NCBI GenBank assembly: GCA_022570795.1
Contig: JAKUDP010000004.1
Coordinates: forward strand, 2,170,001 to 2,234,000
Source of the DNA: Sphaerulina vaccinii
Taxonomy: Eukaryota; Ascomycota; Dothideomycetes; Mycosphaerellales; Mycosphaerellaceae
Reading direction: 5' to 3'
DNA length: 64,000 bases
Positions 1 to 10,537 of the stretch are shown piece after piece. Under the pieces are notes generated by a model, which searched no databases, was not told the origin of the DNA, and worked only from the letters and a program-made list of their open reading frames with translations. A program made the translations under genes and the position numbers. Position 1 is the stretch's first letter. Each line of letters starts with the position of its first letter.

Positions 1-2154
1 AGACAGCGCCCCTGTCCCGAAATGAGCCTTCCGATCTTTCGCAGGTTCAAGACTGACTTGATCAGATTTTCTCGCAAGCAATCCGAGTTCAGCAGCAGAT
101 TTCTTGCTAAACAGAGCTTCTCGAGCTTCTTCAGCACTACTCAAAACTTTCGTCGTCGTCAAAGTGGTTCGAACGTGCCTGCTGTTGCGCATCATTTCCG
201 CTCCAGTTCCATGCCCTAGTTCACCAAGCTGTTTCGCAATGTCTCGATCCTTCTGCGCAGCAGCAATACGTTTTCTCGAAGCTTCGGAGTCTATCATATC
301 ATCGTAAATCTTCTTATCGTCATCATCGAGCAAGCTGGCAGTGCTGTTCCCAGTGCCGTTGACTGTGTAAAGAGTTCCGTATTCGCGGTGGTGTTTCACG
401 CCTTTCGGATCCTTCTTAGAGCGTTCTCCGGGGCGGCCAGTGTGAATCTTCCGTCTCCTAGGTGGGTCCTCTCCCGTACCGTCATTGAACATGGTGTTGA
501 CTTCCATTCTTCCTTTTCTTGCTTTTTCGATTTGGAGATGGATGTGAAACTCGCAGGCTTCGGTTTTGCGTTTATCGATCCATTCACCGCAGGGTTCGCC
601 GTTCTTCTTGATCGCGCTGCAGTATCCGAGATCTCGTGCAGAGCCGATCTCCATCACGCAGTCTTCGGAGCTGCCGAGCTTGAGGGAGAACTTACCATTG
701 TGTTGGTTGCCCTTTGGTGGGAGGATGGCTGGGTTCATAATCGCGAGCAAGGTGCCGGGGGTGAGTTTCCAGAATTGGTTGAAGGCTGTGCCGAAGAGGA
801 AGCAGTCTATCGCCCATTTCAGATCGCACAGGTGGAGGACCATGAACTTGTTCTTGGGCGCTTCTAGTTGGTCATCGCCGTGCTTGTCGGTTGTGCGATG
901 TGTTTGTGCGTGATCGAAGGGACTTGATTTGGATGCTAGCACTGCAAAGACAACATAGTCGGCTTCACAGTCTGGAGGATCGTAGTCTGGCGACTTGACT
1001 TCTCGCAGCAATCGTGGTAGTGAGTACACTTCTCGATCGGCCATTTCACGCGCCACCACTTCATGAGGAATGTTGCGCTTCTTGAGGTGGATCTTCGAGT
1101 ACGGGTCGTAGCCTGTGCTTCCGCCAGTATCGTCCATGTCCGGGATAGTCTCGTCCTCAGGCTCTTCGTGTCCTGTGCCGTTCTCCACGCCTCCAGCACT
1201 TCCCGCCCAGATTTTGCTGGCAGACGGTCTCGATGCACCTTCTTCGCGAGCCTGCCGCGTCGAAGATGATCGTGAGATGGTCGACTCTGATCTGACATGC
1301 CTTGTGGGTGTTCGCCCAGCACTTCCATTCTGGTTTGCTTCGGCGAGCCTCGATAACCGTCCTACCGAAGAAGGCTGTGACCAAGAGCTTCCACCCGACT
1401 TCGAGCTCTCTTTCGACTCTGTCCGAACATGAGCAAAGCCTGAGCTTCGCACTTCCTTCAATCTATCTGCCTTGGCCTGCTTCTGCTCATCTCGCTGCTT
1501 GCTTTCAGCCAATCTCTGACTAAAGCTAGAGACTTTCACAGGCTCCACTTTCGCCCCTCGTAATTCGTGCAAAGACTTGGATCGCGTGATCTGATTGGGA
1601 TCTCTAGGCCTCTTCAGAGACACATCTGCCGCTCGTGGGTTGGAAGTCAAGCCAAGCCTGGCCCTCGCAGGTGATACATCTAGTGCGGTCCTTCGGTCTG
1701 TTGATGGTGAAAGTGGGACTTGTATCGCAGGCTTTGGCAGAGCAGACTCATACAGCTTTCGAGGAGACGCCGATCGAGGTGGTGGCATGTCTTCACTCCT
1801 GCGCTGCTCTCGATTGACACTCCTCGTTGAGCCTGACCTCTGCAGCTTCTTCAGCCTCAGCTTCGCCTGTATCTCCGCCAGCTTCAACTGCAGAGTCTCC
1901 TCGTCCTCGTCTTCATCCTCATCGTCTCCTCCAGCCAGATCCTGCAGCATCTGACTGCTGCGCACATTGTTCCTTCCTGGACTAGGACTCGGCGATCTCT
2001 CCTCATCATTCCGACTCTTGTAGTCTTGCCATTTCTTCCTCCCGCTCGGTGAAGATAGCAATGCCTGGAAAGGTGATCTGGGCGGCCATTGGGATGTGTT
2101 TTTAGAAGGCGAGACTTGAGCGCGTGGAGACTCGCGAACCACCACCACCACCAT
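1..2154 (-). CDS. MCM10: Mcm10 replication factor (3' end outside window)
   Basis: This is the DNA replication initiation factor that joins the Mcm2-7/Cdc45/GINS helicase and DNA polymerase alpha. One open frame runs from ATG at 2154 to base 1 with no stop, so 718 residues are seen and the C-terminus is missing. An in-frame TGA just upstream fixes the start. The N-terminal third is basic and low complexity, with a poly-Val start (MVVVVV) and an acidic run near residue 70. The conserved Mcm10 OB-fold block begins at YDPYSKIHLKKRNIPHE, and is followed by the family CCCH zinc finger with C512, C522, C534 and H537 (spacing C-x9-C-x11-C-x2-H). The family assignment is firm. It is transcribed away from the RNase H2B gene across a shared 229-bp promoter. 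Confidence 0.93.
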   Translation of the reverse strand, partial: MVVVVVRESPRAQVSPSKNTSQWPPRSPFQALLSSPSGRKKWQDYKSRNDEERSPSPSPGRNNVRSSQMLQDLAGGDDEDEDEDEETLQLKLAEIQAKLRLKKLQRSGSTRSVNREQRRSEDMPPPRSASPRKLYESALPKPAIQVPLSPSTDRRTALDVSPARARLGLTSNPRAADVSLKRPRDPNQITRSKSLHELRGAKVEPVKVSSFSQRLAESKQRDEQKQAKADRLKEVRSSGFAHVRTESKESSKSGGSSWSQPSSVGRLSRLAEANQNGSAGRTPTRHVRSESTISRSSSTRQAREEGASRPSASKIWAGSAGGVENGTGHEEPEDETIPDMDDTGGSTGYDPYSKIHLKKRNIPHEVVAREMADREVYSLPRLLREVKSPDYDPPDCEADYVVFAVLASKSSPFDHAQTHRTTDKHGDDQLEAPKNKFMVLHLCDLKWAIDCFLFGTAFNQFWKLTPGTLLAIMNPAILPPKGNQHNGKFSLKLGSSEDCVMEIGSARDLGYCSAIKKNGEPCGEWIDKRKTEACEFHIHLQIEKARKGRMEVNTMFNDGTGEDPPRRRKIHTGRPGERSKKDPKGVKHHREYGTLYTVNGTGNSTASLLDDDDKKIYDDMIDSEASRKRIAAAQKDRDIAKQLGELGHGTGAEMMRNSRHVRTTLTTTKVLSSAEEAREALFSKKSAAELGLLARKSDQVSLEPAKDRKAHFGTGALS

Positions 2155-2291
2155 CTTGGCTGATCTCCTTCATGTAGTCTGACAGTGACTATGAATGTCG
2201 CATTGTGTTCGTGTGTGTTGCGTTGTTGATGTGATGTTGTCGCAAGGGCATGCTTTGACCCTGTTGTTTGACAAGGATCAGACGAGGAAGC

Positions 2292-2303
2292 CACGAAACG
2301 CGT
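2292..2303. promoter_or_regulatory. Overlapping SCB and MCB cell-cycle boxes in a bidirectional promoter
   Basis: The 229-bp gap between the MCM10 start (2154) and the RNase H2B start (2384) contains CACGAAA at 2292-2298, the SBF box, directly overlapping ACGCGT at 2298-2303, the MBF/MluI box. In budding and fission yeast these boxes drive G1/S transcription of replication genes. Both flanking genes act in DNA replication or genome maintenance, which makes a functional site likely. Binding itself is inferred. Confidence 0.6.
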
Positions 2304-2383
2304 CGAACACGCGACTGAACTTCCAGCTTCACATTGAACATCAACTTCTTCGCGAACAGGCAGGCAGCAACTTCTTCGAACAG

Positions 2384-3658
2384 ATGGCCAGAACACGCGC
2401 ATCGAAGCCGAGTACAGCTGCCGCAAAGAAGGACGAAGAGAAGCCGACACTGAAGAAGTTGGACGCGCCAGTCGAGAAACCACCGCAAGTCTTCGTCTTG
2501 CCCCAAGATGCATCGAAGGAAGCACGAATCGCGACAATCCCCAATCCTGCTACTCTGTCGCCGAACAGATACTTCATATGTCCAGAGAAGGGCTTCCATG
2601 AGTTCACAAGAATAGCGGCACCGAAAGCACAGAAGAGGAGTTGGCTGCTTGCACCAGACAGATCAGCACAGGGAGAGGAGGAGCAGAATGATGATGGCTA
2701 TGTATTGCAGACACCAGACATGTTCGTGGCCACGCCTATTGATCCACTGTTCTTGCTCCTGCCTGCATTGATGGGCGAAGAGACAGGTGGGCAGGAGTTT
2801 CTGGCATCTTCAGACTATACCGCGAAGCTGAGCGAGACTGCTCCACATTTGAGGAGTCTACTAGAGTCAGACGATGCTCAGAAGCTCGGAAAGACTTTCG
2901 AAGCACGGGTTGAGGCTGTCAGTGACTGTATGGACATGGGCGACGAGAAGATGTACGCATTGTCACTGCCGAAATTGGTCAAGGAGCTCGTCAGCAAGGC
3001 AAAGCGAATGTCAGCAAGAGGACTACCTGCAAGTATGGAAGACCGCTTCGTCAAGCAGGCTTTGGATGTGCCTGTTCTGAGCATAAAGCGTGAGGAGAGT
3101 GGTGTCAGTCTGGTGACTGAGGACTCGGTAGCTGGAGCTGAGAGTCAACCTTCGTCTGGAGCCGACTCACAGGAGTCAACGACGTCTGTGACAACAACCA
3201 CAAGCGTCGAGACATCGGCTACATCGGTCACCATAACTTCGACCAACGACAATACCTCCTCAGAAATCGCCTCCCTACTCCGCCTCCGCGTAGCACTAAG
3301 CTTAATTCTGACTTCCTACGTCCTTCCAAAGCTCAAGAAACGCCTGGACCCTCTTCTTGCAGACAGTAAAATCGTGGAGATCGATTTCGCACCTCTCGAC
3401 AAAGAACTCGCTCGCATTGCCCAGCTCAAGAAGGACGCCCAAGCTCTACGTTCATTGAGTGACAACATTTCAAGGAAGCGCGCTCATGAGGTCGATGAAG
3501 AAGCGGGAGAGAAAGCTGCGGAGAAGAAACGGAAGCTGGAAGAGGAGGAGAAGAAGAAAAAGAATGTCAGTCATGGAGTCAAAAAGCTGGCGAAGGCTGA
3601 CACGAGTGGTATGAAAAAGATGAGTAGCTTCTTTACGAAAGTGCCCGCGAAGAAATGA
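2384..3658 (+). CDS. RNH202: Ribonuclease H2 subunit B
   Basis: This is the non-catalytic B subunit of heterotrimeric RNase H2, which removes ribonucleotides and RNA:DNA hybrids from nuclear DNA. It is a single exon of 424 residues. The chosen start is MARTRASKPS; the frame opens further upstream, but that stretch is the promoter. The RNase H2B wHTH/triple-barrel core is recognisable from VFVLPQDASKEARIATIPNP through ETPDMFVATPIDPLFLLLPAL-like sequence, followed by a Ser/Thr-rich linker. A basic helical tail ends in MKKMSSFF about 12 residues from the C-terminus. That is a PCNA-interacting (PIP) box at the position known for RNase H2B, and it links the enzyme to the replication fork. It is divergent from MCM10. 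Confidence 0.88.
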   Translation: MARTRASKPSTAAAKKDEEKPTLKKLDAPVEKPPQVFVLPQDASKEARIATIPNPATLSPNRYFICPEKGFHEFTRIAAPKAQKRSWLLAPDRSAQGEEEQNDDGYVLQTPDMFVATPIDPLFLLLPALMGEETGGQEFLASSDYTAKLSETAPHLRSLLESDDAQKLGKTFEARVEAVSDCMDMGDEKMYALSLPKLVKELVSKAKRMSARGLPASMEDRFVKQALDVPVLSIKREESGVSLVTEDSVAGAESQPSSGADSQESTTSVTTTTSVETSATSVTITSTNDNTSSEIASLLRLRVALSLILTSYVLPKLKKRLDPLLADSKIVEIDFAPLDKELARIAQLKKDAQALRSLSDNISRKRAHEVDEEAGEKAAEKKRKLEEEEKKKKNVSHGVKKLAKADTSGMKKMSSFFTKVPAKK

Positions 3659-3861
3659 AGAACATCTTTGGATATATGATCAATCGGACGGCAGTCCTAA
3701 GGGCGATGCGAGATCTCCTTATCAAGACTCGCTCCCCACTAACAATAGCCAGCCTTACATACGCCACAAGCGCTACGAGCTCCGACCTCACGAGAGCATC
3801 CACTTCGCAGCGATGAGAGAAACGCAGTCACAATATCCTTCAGAGCAGGTACCAGACAGCC

Positions 3862-5139
3862 ATGCGTCTCATTAACACCACGACTCTGAAGTTCGAGGAG
3901 TTCTTCGAATTGGAGATCCCCAAGTATGCTATACTCTCTCATAGATGGGGAAAAGACGAGCTCACCTACAAAGACTTTTTGAAAGGCAGAGGGAAGGAGT
4001 CGGCTGGCTACAAGAAGATCATCGACTTCTGCGGACTACTGCAACGGCGAAGTATGAGATATGCCTGGGTGGACACTGTATGCATCGACAAGCGCTCTAG
4101 TGCAAAATTGACCGAGGCCATAAACTCTATGTTTCGGTGGTATGGCCAGTCTCTGGAGTGTTGGGCCTATCTCGCCGATGTATGGCTCGAGGGCCGTGCT
4201 TATGATGACCTCAACCTAGCTCAAGTGGACCACATCAGCGCCTCCACTTGGTGGACACGTGGATGGAATTTGCAAGAACTCATTGCTCCAAGTCGTGTAC
4301 TGTTCTTCGATCGAGACTGGCGACTATTCGACAAGAAGGACAAGAAATCCCGCTTTGAACAGACCGATGATGCCTTCGTCGTACAGATCGAAAAGATCAC
4401 AGGAGTTCCTCTGGACGTCCTTGAGTCACGTACTTCTCCACAGGATGTCAACGTTGCAACGAAGATGAGATGGCTGTCCGGGAGACATGTGACAAGAGGA
4501 GAAGACCATGCCTACTGTGCTCTTGGACTTTTCGGGATCAATATGCCATTGCTCTATGGTGAGGGTCTCAACGCGTTTCGAAGGCTCCAAGAAGAGCTCA
4601 TGCGAACAACGCACGACGAATCAATCTTCGCATGGCCTGTGCCATCTCTCCAGACAGGACATTCGCCGATATTAGCCGCCACACCTTTCTCTTTCTCATC
4701 TGCACGTTCAACGAAGCAGCAAATGGTCCTGAACCCGCGATCCTACTATACTGCTACGAATCAAGGTCTGCGTTGGGAGCTAAACCCTGGGGACGCTATC
4801 GTCTATCGCGCCAAGCTTCCAGATTCAAAGTCCCTAATCTCAAACATACAACGTGAGCACAGAAACGTCATATTGCTGCATTTGGCTTGTTTCAATTCGG
4901 CATCACAAGACTTCATCTTGCTCATCGAGCTGGACTGTGGCCACCATGAACGCGTGCTGGATGCGCCATCCTTGTCCACGTTGAGCATATATAAACGGCA
5001 CGAAAGTACACCCGGCTTTCTCGAAGAGCCGTTGTCGATATATATTCACACGCATTCCGCTCACACCTTTATGCAGGCGGACGAGTCGCGTGGCAAAAGG
5101 AACACTCCTGCCGGCGATCGTTACGATGGCGCTCAGTGA
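3862..5139 (+). CDS. HET-domain (heterokaryon incompatibility) protein
   Basis: A 425-residue protein whose N-terminal half is a heterokaryon-incompatibility (HET) domain, a TIR-like fold found in fungal allorecognition and cell-death proteins. Visible signatures are YAILSHRWG near residue 22, YAWVDTVCIDKRSSAKL near 70, WTRGWNLQELIAPSRVLFFD near 130, and the closing block GEDHAYCALGLFGINMPLLYGEG. The C-terminal third (after RRLQEELMRTTHDESIFAW) matches the weakly conserved tail common to stand-alone HET proteins; no NACHT/WD40 tail is present. The frame stops at 5139. Fragments of open frame continue to 5750 without a join I could make in phase, so the tail may be truncated or have an unrecognised intron. 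Confidence 0.85.
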   Translation: MRLINTTTLKFEEFFELEIPKYAILSHRWGKDELTYKDFLKGRGKESAGYKKIIDFCGLLQRRSMRYAWVDTVCIDKRSSAKLTEAINSMFRWYGQSLECWAYLADVWLEGRAYDDLNLAQVDHISASTWWTRGWNLQELIAPSRVLFFDRDWRLFDKKDKKSRFEQTDDAFVVQIEKITGVPLDVLESRTSPQDVNVATKMRWLSGRHVTRGEDHAYCALGLFGINMPLLYGEGLNAFRRLQEELMRTTHDESIFAWPVPSLQTGHSPILAATPFSFSSARSTKQQMVLNPRSYYTATNQGLRWELNPGDAIVYRAKLPDSKSLISNIQREHRNVILLHLACFNSASQDFILLIELDCGHHERVLDAPSLSTLSIYKRHESTPGFLEEPLSIYIHTHSAHTFMQADESRGKRNTPAGDRYDGAQ

Positions 5140-6112
5140 TCTAGACATACGACAGATCATGCCACCAGCATATAAATACTTCGAGCAGGTATTGCAAAGG
5201 GCATCTTCTGCGACAAGGCGAAGTCGTTGGAAAATCTGCTCATGAGGATCATTACCCCGGTGCACACGGGCGCCACTGCTGATCGTGCGGCGTTCCTCGC
5301 ATCGCCGAAAGCTACACCCATGCGATCGATACTCTGGCAGGGCTTCTCTGTTATCAGCACTTGCTGATCTGGCCTTCCAAGCTTAACCCTCTGATGGTAC
5401 GGTCAGCATCTCTAGACATAAGAGGTCAGCATGGATATTTCAGCGAAGTGGCTTCGCGGCATCGGGGCGGCCATGAAGTATCAAGTGGCCCAGTCATGTT
5501 CTTCCCTCTGTCATCACCAGCATTTTACTTCAAAGCCGTGGTAGCGCGAAAGAGCCTCAACGAGAGTTTGAAAGAGCCCATCGCCTCTCTTCGGTGTTAC
5601 GAGCTATGTATTGTACCAATAGACATGATAACTACGAATGATCAGTTGCAATTCACATTCGTTATCAACTTCTCATATGTGCCTGCGCAACTAGATGATA
5701 TATGGACGCTGAATTTCACAACCGTGCTGCTCGAGATGTCAACATCATGAATACCCAAGTCGGGCAATGTCGAACTAGAATAGCTTCTGGATATATATGC
5801 ACGTGGCTTTCGCGGAACTTTGCTTGTCACTGTACCATGGGTAGCTGCCGCACGATAGCCAACAAAACCTTTCAGACTTAATACCTGTAGGGCATGCTGT
5901 GCTTACTACTGGTTTTCCTGCTGTGATAAGTATGCATCTCCAACCGCGATTAGTTATTCCTTCTTGCAGCGTCTGCGATCCTGTTAGCACGGCGGATGGC
6001 CTTACGGGAAGACGATGGGGCTGATGCAGAAAGCATCTCCAATTCCAGTCAAAAGTCGCTCACTACTCTGTCTGCGAGATCACTGCCGTAGTCCTATAAA
6101 CACTGCAGAGAC
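5140..6112. other. Intergenic region downstream of the HET gene; no supported gene
   Basis: About 970 bp between the HET stop and the convergent AFG2 stop. One plus-strand frame is open from about 5270 to 5750 (protein-like, no ATG, beginning after a stop). It could be a decayed continuation of the HET protein or of another copy. Splicing to the HET exon in phase was not found. Nothing else was recognised. Confidence 0.4.
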
Positions 6113-8585
6113 TTACTCGCCTCTATTAGCGAACCTCTCATACGCTTCTAACATTTCCTTCGTGATACCCTTCTTCACCTCACTAATCGCACTCTTGAAA
6201 TCATCTATCCCCACATTTCTCGCCACACCAGGCTCAGCCATTCTCAACCGCTTCATTGTAAAATCTTTCGCCAAATCAGAGATCCGCACGATTTCTGCTC
6301 CTGAGTATCCATCTGTGAGCCCTGCGAGGCTAGCGAATTTCACCTCGTCGGCTAGTGCTACCCCTTCACAAGCAATGCGGAAGATGTCTTGTCTTGCTGC
6401 GATGTTTGGTGGTCCGAGGTAGACATGTGAGTCGAATCTGCCTGGTCGCATTAAAGCGGGATCGAGTGATTCGGGCTTGTTGGTGGCTGCTAGCACGAAG
6501 ACGTCTTTGAGAGCTTCGAAGCCGTCCATTTCAGTCAGGAGTGTGGTGAGGACGTTCAAGCCGCTGTTGCCTCCTTCGTCGCGAGAGCCGGCGATGGCGT
6601 CGATTTCGTCGAAGAAGATTACGCATGGGGCGGCTGTCTTGGCTTTCTGGAAGACCTCGCGAACCTTTGCTTCGGAGTCGCCGACGTACTTGCTGATGAG
6701 CTCGGCGCCTTTGATGGAGATGAAGTTGAAGTTGTAGCTGGTGGCCACGGCTTGGGCGGTGAGGGTTTTGGAACAGCCAGGAGGGCCATATAGAAGCACA
6801 CCTTTCTCTGGTTTGCGCTTGAACTCTGCGAAGAGCTCCTTGTGATGTTGCTGCTGGCCGATGATATGATCGAAGGAATCTCTGACCTTATCCGACCCTC
6901 CAATATCGCTCCATTGCACTTTCGGCTTATCTGTGAAGACTTCTCGGAGGGCGGTAGGAACGACGATAGTCAGGGCTCTCTCGAAGTCTTCGAGCTGAAA
7001 CTCGTACTGGGTTCTGCTGTCGGTGGCGTGATTACTGGTACCACCTTCGGAGAGACCATTAGCTTCGCTGTAAGTGGGAAGGCCAGGCAATGTGTCGATT
7101 TCCGCAGACTCCTGTTCCACACGATCGAAAGCACACTTTGCAGCCCGTTTGCAGAGACCCTTGAGATCGTCACCAGTGAAACCGTGCGTTCGTAGAGAGA
7201 TCTGCTGTGCGATATTGCCCTTGGTAAAGTGTAGTCTCGGACAAAGCACTTTCAGTATCTGTTCGCGAGCAGTGACGTCTGGCACAGGTAGCTCAATATG
7301 CTCCGAGAAACAGTCGCTTCCAAGAACCGTGTCTCGTACGAGAGTGGGCGATCTAGTAGCAGCAACAATCATTACGCGACTACCACAAACTTTCATCGTC
7401 TCTTTCACTAGGGTAGATGCGAATTTAAATTCGTCAGTGGGCGCAAGCTGCTCCAGATTGTCGATCAGAATCAAAGACGGCTGGTTTGCAGCAGCCTGCT
7501 CGAAGGTTTCTTGTATCGAAGTCCGTCCTTTGCTAAGTGTGCCGCTGAGTAAAGCTTCGTGCTCGAGGTGGTAGACCTTGCGAAAGCCGCAGTCTGCAAG
7601 TGCATTGACCATTGTAGTCTTACCACAGCCTTGGTAGCCGTGGAGTAGCACGGCAGGATTCAAGAAACCAGTTCCTAGGCAATTGATGTCAATGGCAGTA
7701 TCTAGTAGTCGTCTGATCTGCCTGTTGAGCTGCTGCGTCTGCTCAAGTAAGCCTCCTATTCGATGTATGTCGATGTCACGACGTGTGCTCGCGATCGATG
7801 GAGTCCTCTCGCCAGTGATGCCTGGCAGTTCAACAGCTTGAACGATGCCATTGGTGACAGTGTTGCCGGCGCCATTCGCGGTAGATGGTCCGGTGTTGCT
7901 GCTGCCAGACAAGTCGATCACAGTGTCCTTCGTGACGGAGTACAAGCAGTTTGCATCTGTGCTTGGAGCTGTGGCAGACTCGATACTCTCGATATGGAAT
8001 CGTCGTTTGAACTTCTTGGCTCCAACGACCTCCAATGAAAGGCCAGACGCTAGAGCGTCAGAGTCCTCTGGAGATCGTCAGTCTTGTTAAAGCTCGCAAG
8101 AAACAACTTGACGTACCGAATAGACAAGTTATTCTGCTCTCCCAGCTGGTCTGATCAACGGCATCGGGCTTGTTATGTCCTTCAGGCGTGACATCGTAGA
8201 GCACAATCTTGTCGGCGGCATATAGCTTCATATCAGTGCGTGATATCCGGACCTTGGATCCATCCTTGAAGTCGTACAGATCGCGAAAGGTCTCGGACAT
8301 CTTGGCTGGTCGTACTTTAGGTCTGCTGCCCATCTTGTCTTCTGCTCTCCAAGCAATTCCATAACCTGTGATCAATCCGTCTTCGCTTGTGATCTGGCAT
8401 AGATCATTGAGCTTCAGGCCGGCATCTGTCAAGCTTTCGGGAAGAATGTGAACACGAAAGGCATCCTGTAAGCCTTTAGATTGCTGTAGTCGCACGACCA
8501 CGTGTGAGGCATCCATTTTAGCCGGCTTAGTGGTATCACCTTTGACCTTAGGAGGTGTTGATGAAGAAGAAGTCGGTGCCGACAT
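6113..8585 (-). CDS. AFG2: AFG2/Drg1-type double AAA ATPase
   Basis: Type II AAA+ ATPase of the Afg2/Drg1/SPATA5 group, which strips Rlp24 and other shuttling factors from cytoplasmic pre-60S ribosomes. Exons are 8117..8585 and 6113..8067, giving 807 residues in phase (intron 8068..8116, GTACGT...CCAG; an alternative acceptor 18 bp later is also in phase). The start is MSAPTSSSS. An N-domain occupies roughly residues 20-160. The second ATPase domain has a perfect Walker A (GPPGCSKT, 584-591) and Walker B (FFDEID, D643-E644), and the C-terminal arginine-finger region is intact. The first ATPase domain is odd: Walker A reads GYQGCGKT (300-307) and Walker B reads LILIDNLEQ, with Asn360 where the catalytic Glu should be. 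Confidence 0.87.
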
Positions 8586-9178
8586 CTCTGACAGGCAGAG
8601 CTTGACTCTTAAGAGCTTGGGAGCAGACGTCAAGGGCGTAGTCTCCACTAGCTCCAGGAGATGTTCGTACTGACTTGCGAGCGTTTCGTCGACGCACGAA
8701 TAGGATTTTACTTTCTGCCAAAGGAGCAACTCGTGGACGTCACGCGAGCTATTCGATGCAGGGTTCCCTATCCGTGCAAGCTATTGGAAGACGAGTAGTA
8801 AGAATCTTGCGATGACAGTGAGAACTGCAAAAGATCTGCAGAGGTGGACTTGAGAGGATTGTGTTGGAAATCCTGCTCCTCCTGTTTCTCTCGCAGACCG
8901 AACGAGACGAGGGCCACGCAGAGTCTTTTTGGTGTTCGGAAAACTTCACGCGATGACTCGAGAAGCGTACCAAGGCTGTGGTTCGAGTGCCGTAATATGA
9001 AGTGGGCAGTTATAGCGGAAGACGTTGAACCAGTGTCGTTGAAGCTTTTTTCGAAAACAGCGAAATGTGTTCCACGACTTTCGCTGCCAAACTGGGAAAG
9101 AGCTCGACCACACTTGCTCCCGATCTTTCGAGGCTGTTCATCCGACACTCATCATCAACTCCCCGATGCCACTGATTG
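8586..9178. other. Divergent promoter region between AFG2 and the mitochondrial protein gene
   Basis: 593 bp between two divergent starts. The open frames here start with non-ATG codons, are arginine/serine rich and overlap one another. I see no supported gene, repeat or recognised regulatory box. Confidence 0.5.
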
Positions 9179-10504
9179 ATGCTCAGCGCGCGCCGAGTGT
9201 CTCTGCGCATCGCGTCCCAGCCATGGTGCGCTGAAACGATATGCACCAGGCGGCTCCTGAGTGATCGCAAAAGAGGACCGCCCCATGATTCCAATGGCAG
9301 CCACGGAAGCCCAGACAGCTTACCACGAAGGGGAAAAGGAAAGAAGGGCAATAAGAAGGGCGCGATTGGTGCCAGTACGACACAGACCACTGCGAAGCCT
9401 TCGCTGATCGAGCAGCTGTTCCCGGAGGAGACCAAGCGATATGAAGAACAGCAGAGGCAGGCGCGTGAGATTCCTCGACTGCCACTGGATACGCTGCCGC
9501 CGAAGGTCGTGAGGAAGTCTGAAGAGCGCTCGCCACTGCAGACGCGACAGAATGGAATGACATCCTCGCGCCGGCAATACATCGAGGTCACTGCACCAGA
9601 CACAGCGGTACTAGTGTTGCGCAACGCAAGCAAGAATTTGACAGAGGAAGACTTCCGGCGCCTGATTCCACAAGGACGGCATATTGAAGGATGGACTTTA
9701 CAGGAAGGAGATATCTTGAAGGTCGTGCCAGGCCGAGATTTGAGCACGCTGGAGCATCAGAACACCTATTACATCATATTCACCACTGGATTGAGCGCAG
9801 CCACATACCAGGCTCATGTTACGCGCATACACAAACTGGCAGCTATCCATACTCCGACATCCAACACGTCTCCCATACCGCCACCGCCTGGCTACATGAT
9901 TGAAGGACTGGATGCCCATGCTGCAATTGAGGCTTACGCACTTGTGCCACCAAGCCAAAAGCTGGAATTGCGTCAACTAAAGCCACCTTACACACCTGTT
10001 GTTCAGTACATCATAAAGCATGGCGGCTACAAGAGCATTGTATCTCGCAAGAACAGAATGCCTTTCGAAGTCCGCCTGACAATGGAGGGTCCGCAGCTGC
10101 AGGCGAATGCCATTCGGCACATCTTGCTCCAGAGTGGGAAGCAACGCAATCTAAGCTGGTCGGGTGGTGACAATTTCAATCTGCAGGTCTCGAAGTGGGA
10201 GCCGCGAGCTGCCCCTAGTGCATTAGATGATTCTGCGTGGACCAGGAGGAATGCTGATGGAGTTGACATTGACAGTTTGTCCGAGCCGTCGCATAGACCA
10301 GGCGAGAGCTCGGACAAGCCGGAATCTTCCCAAAGGATGAGACGAACGCCCGCGGACGTCTTCGTAGTTGGGTTTCATACCGAAGACGCTGCTCAGAGCT
10401 TTGTTACCTACTGGCACAAGCGACCACTGGAGCTGATGTCGGCCAGAGTAGCAGATGTGGAAGGAGACTTGCCGCCGGTAGCGTATGTGGAGATGTTGTG
10501 GTAG
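9179..10504 (+). CDS. Conserved fungal protein, probably mitochondrial
   Basis: A single exon of 441 residues starting MLSARRVSLRIAS. The first about 35 residues are Arg/Ser/Ala rich with no acidic residue before E19, which is typical of a mitochondrial presequence. A Lys/Gly-rich linker (RRGKGKKGNKKG) follows. Residues about 135-210 look like a compact alpha/beta domain (TAVLVLRNASKNLTEEDF through YYIIFTTGLSAATYQAHV) that resembles an RRM in rhythm but lacks clear RNP motifs. A second conserved-looking block (PYTPVVQYIIKHGGYKSIV) and a C-terminal VVGFHTEDAAQSFVTYWH segment could be another small fold. I do not recognise the family. A role in mitochondrial gene expression is only a guess. Confidence 0.72.
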   Translation: MLSARRVSLRIASQPWCAETICTRRLLSDRKRGPPHDSNGSHGSPDSLPRRGKGKKGNKKGAIGASTTQTTAKPSLIEQLFPEETKRYEEQQRQAREIPRLPLDTLPPKVVRKSEERSPLQTRQNGMTSSRRQYIEVTAPDTAVLVLRNASKNLTEEDFRRLIPQGRHIEGWTLQEGDILKVVPGRDLSTLEHQNTYYIIFTTGLSAATYQAHVTRIHKLAAIHTPTSNTSPIPPPPGYMIEGLDAHAAIEAYALVPPSQKLELRQLKPPYTPVVQYIIKHGGYKSIVSRKNRMPFEVRLTMEGPQLQANAIRHILLQSGKQRNLSWSGGDNFNLQVSKWEPRAAPSALDDSAWTRRNADGVDIDSLSEPSHRPGESSDKPESSQRMRRTPADVFVVGFHTEDAAQSFVTYWHKRPLELMSARVADVEGDLPPVAYVEMLW

Positions 10505-10537
10505 CATCATATCGAATCATGTATATCAGACACCAAA

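Noticed and set aside
2195..2383. Upstream extension of the RNase H2B frame to an ATG at 2195
   Set aside because: Would cover the divergent promoter and its cell-cycle boxes; MARTRASKPS at 2384 gives a normal N-terminus.
1884..2537. 217-codon minus-strand frame spanning the MCM10 start and the RNase H2B 5' end
   Set aside because: Shadow of two well-identified genes in other frames.
5361..5750. 129-codon frame downstream of the HET gene
   Set aside because: No ATG and no in-phase splice to the HET exon; kept only as possible decayed sequence.
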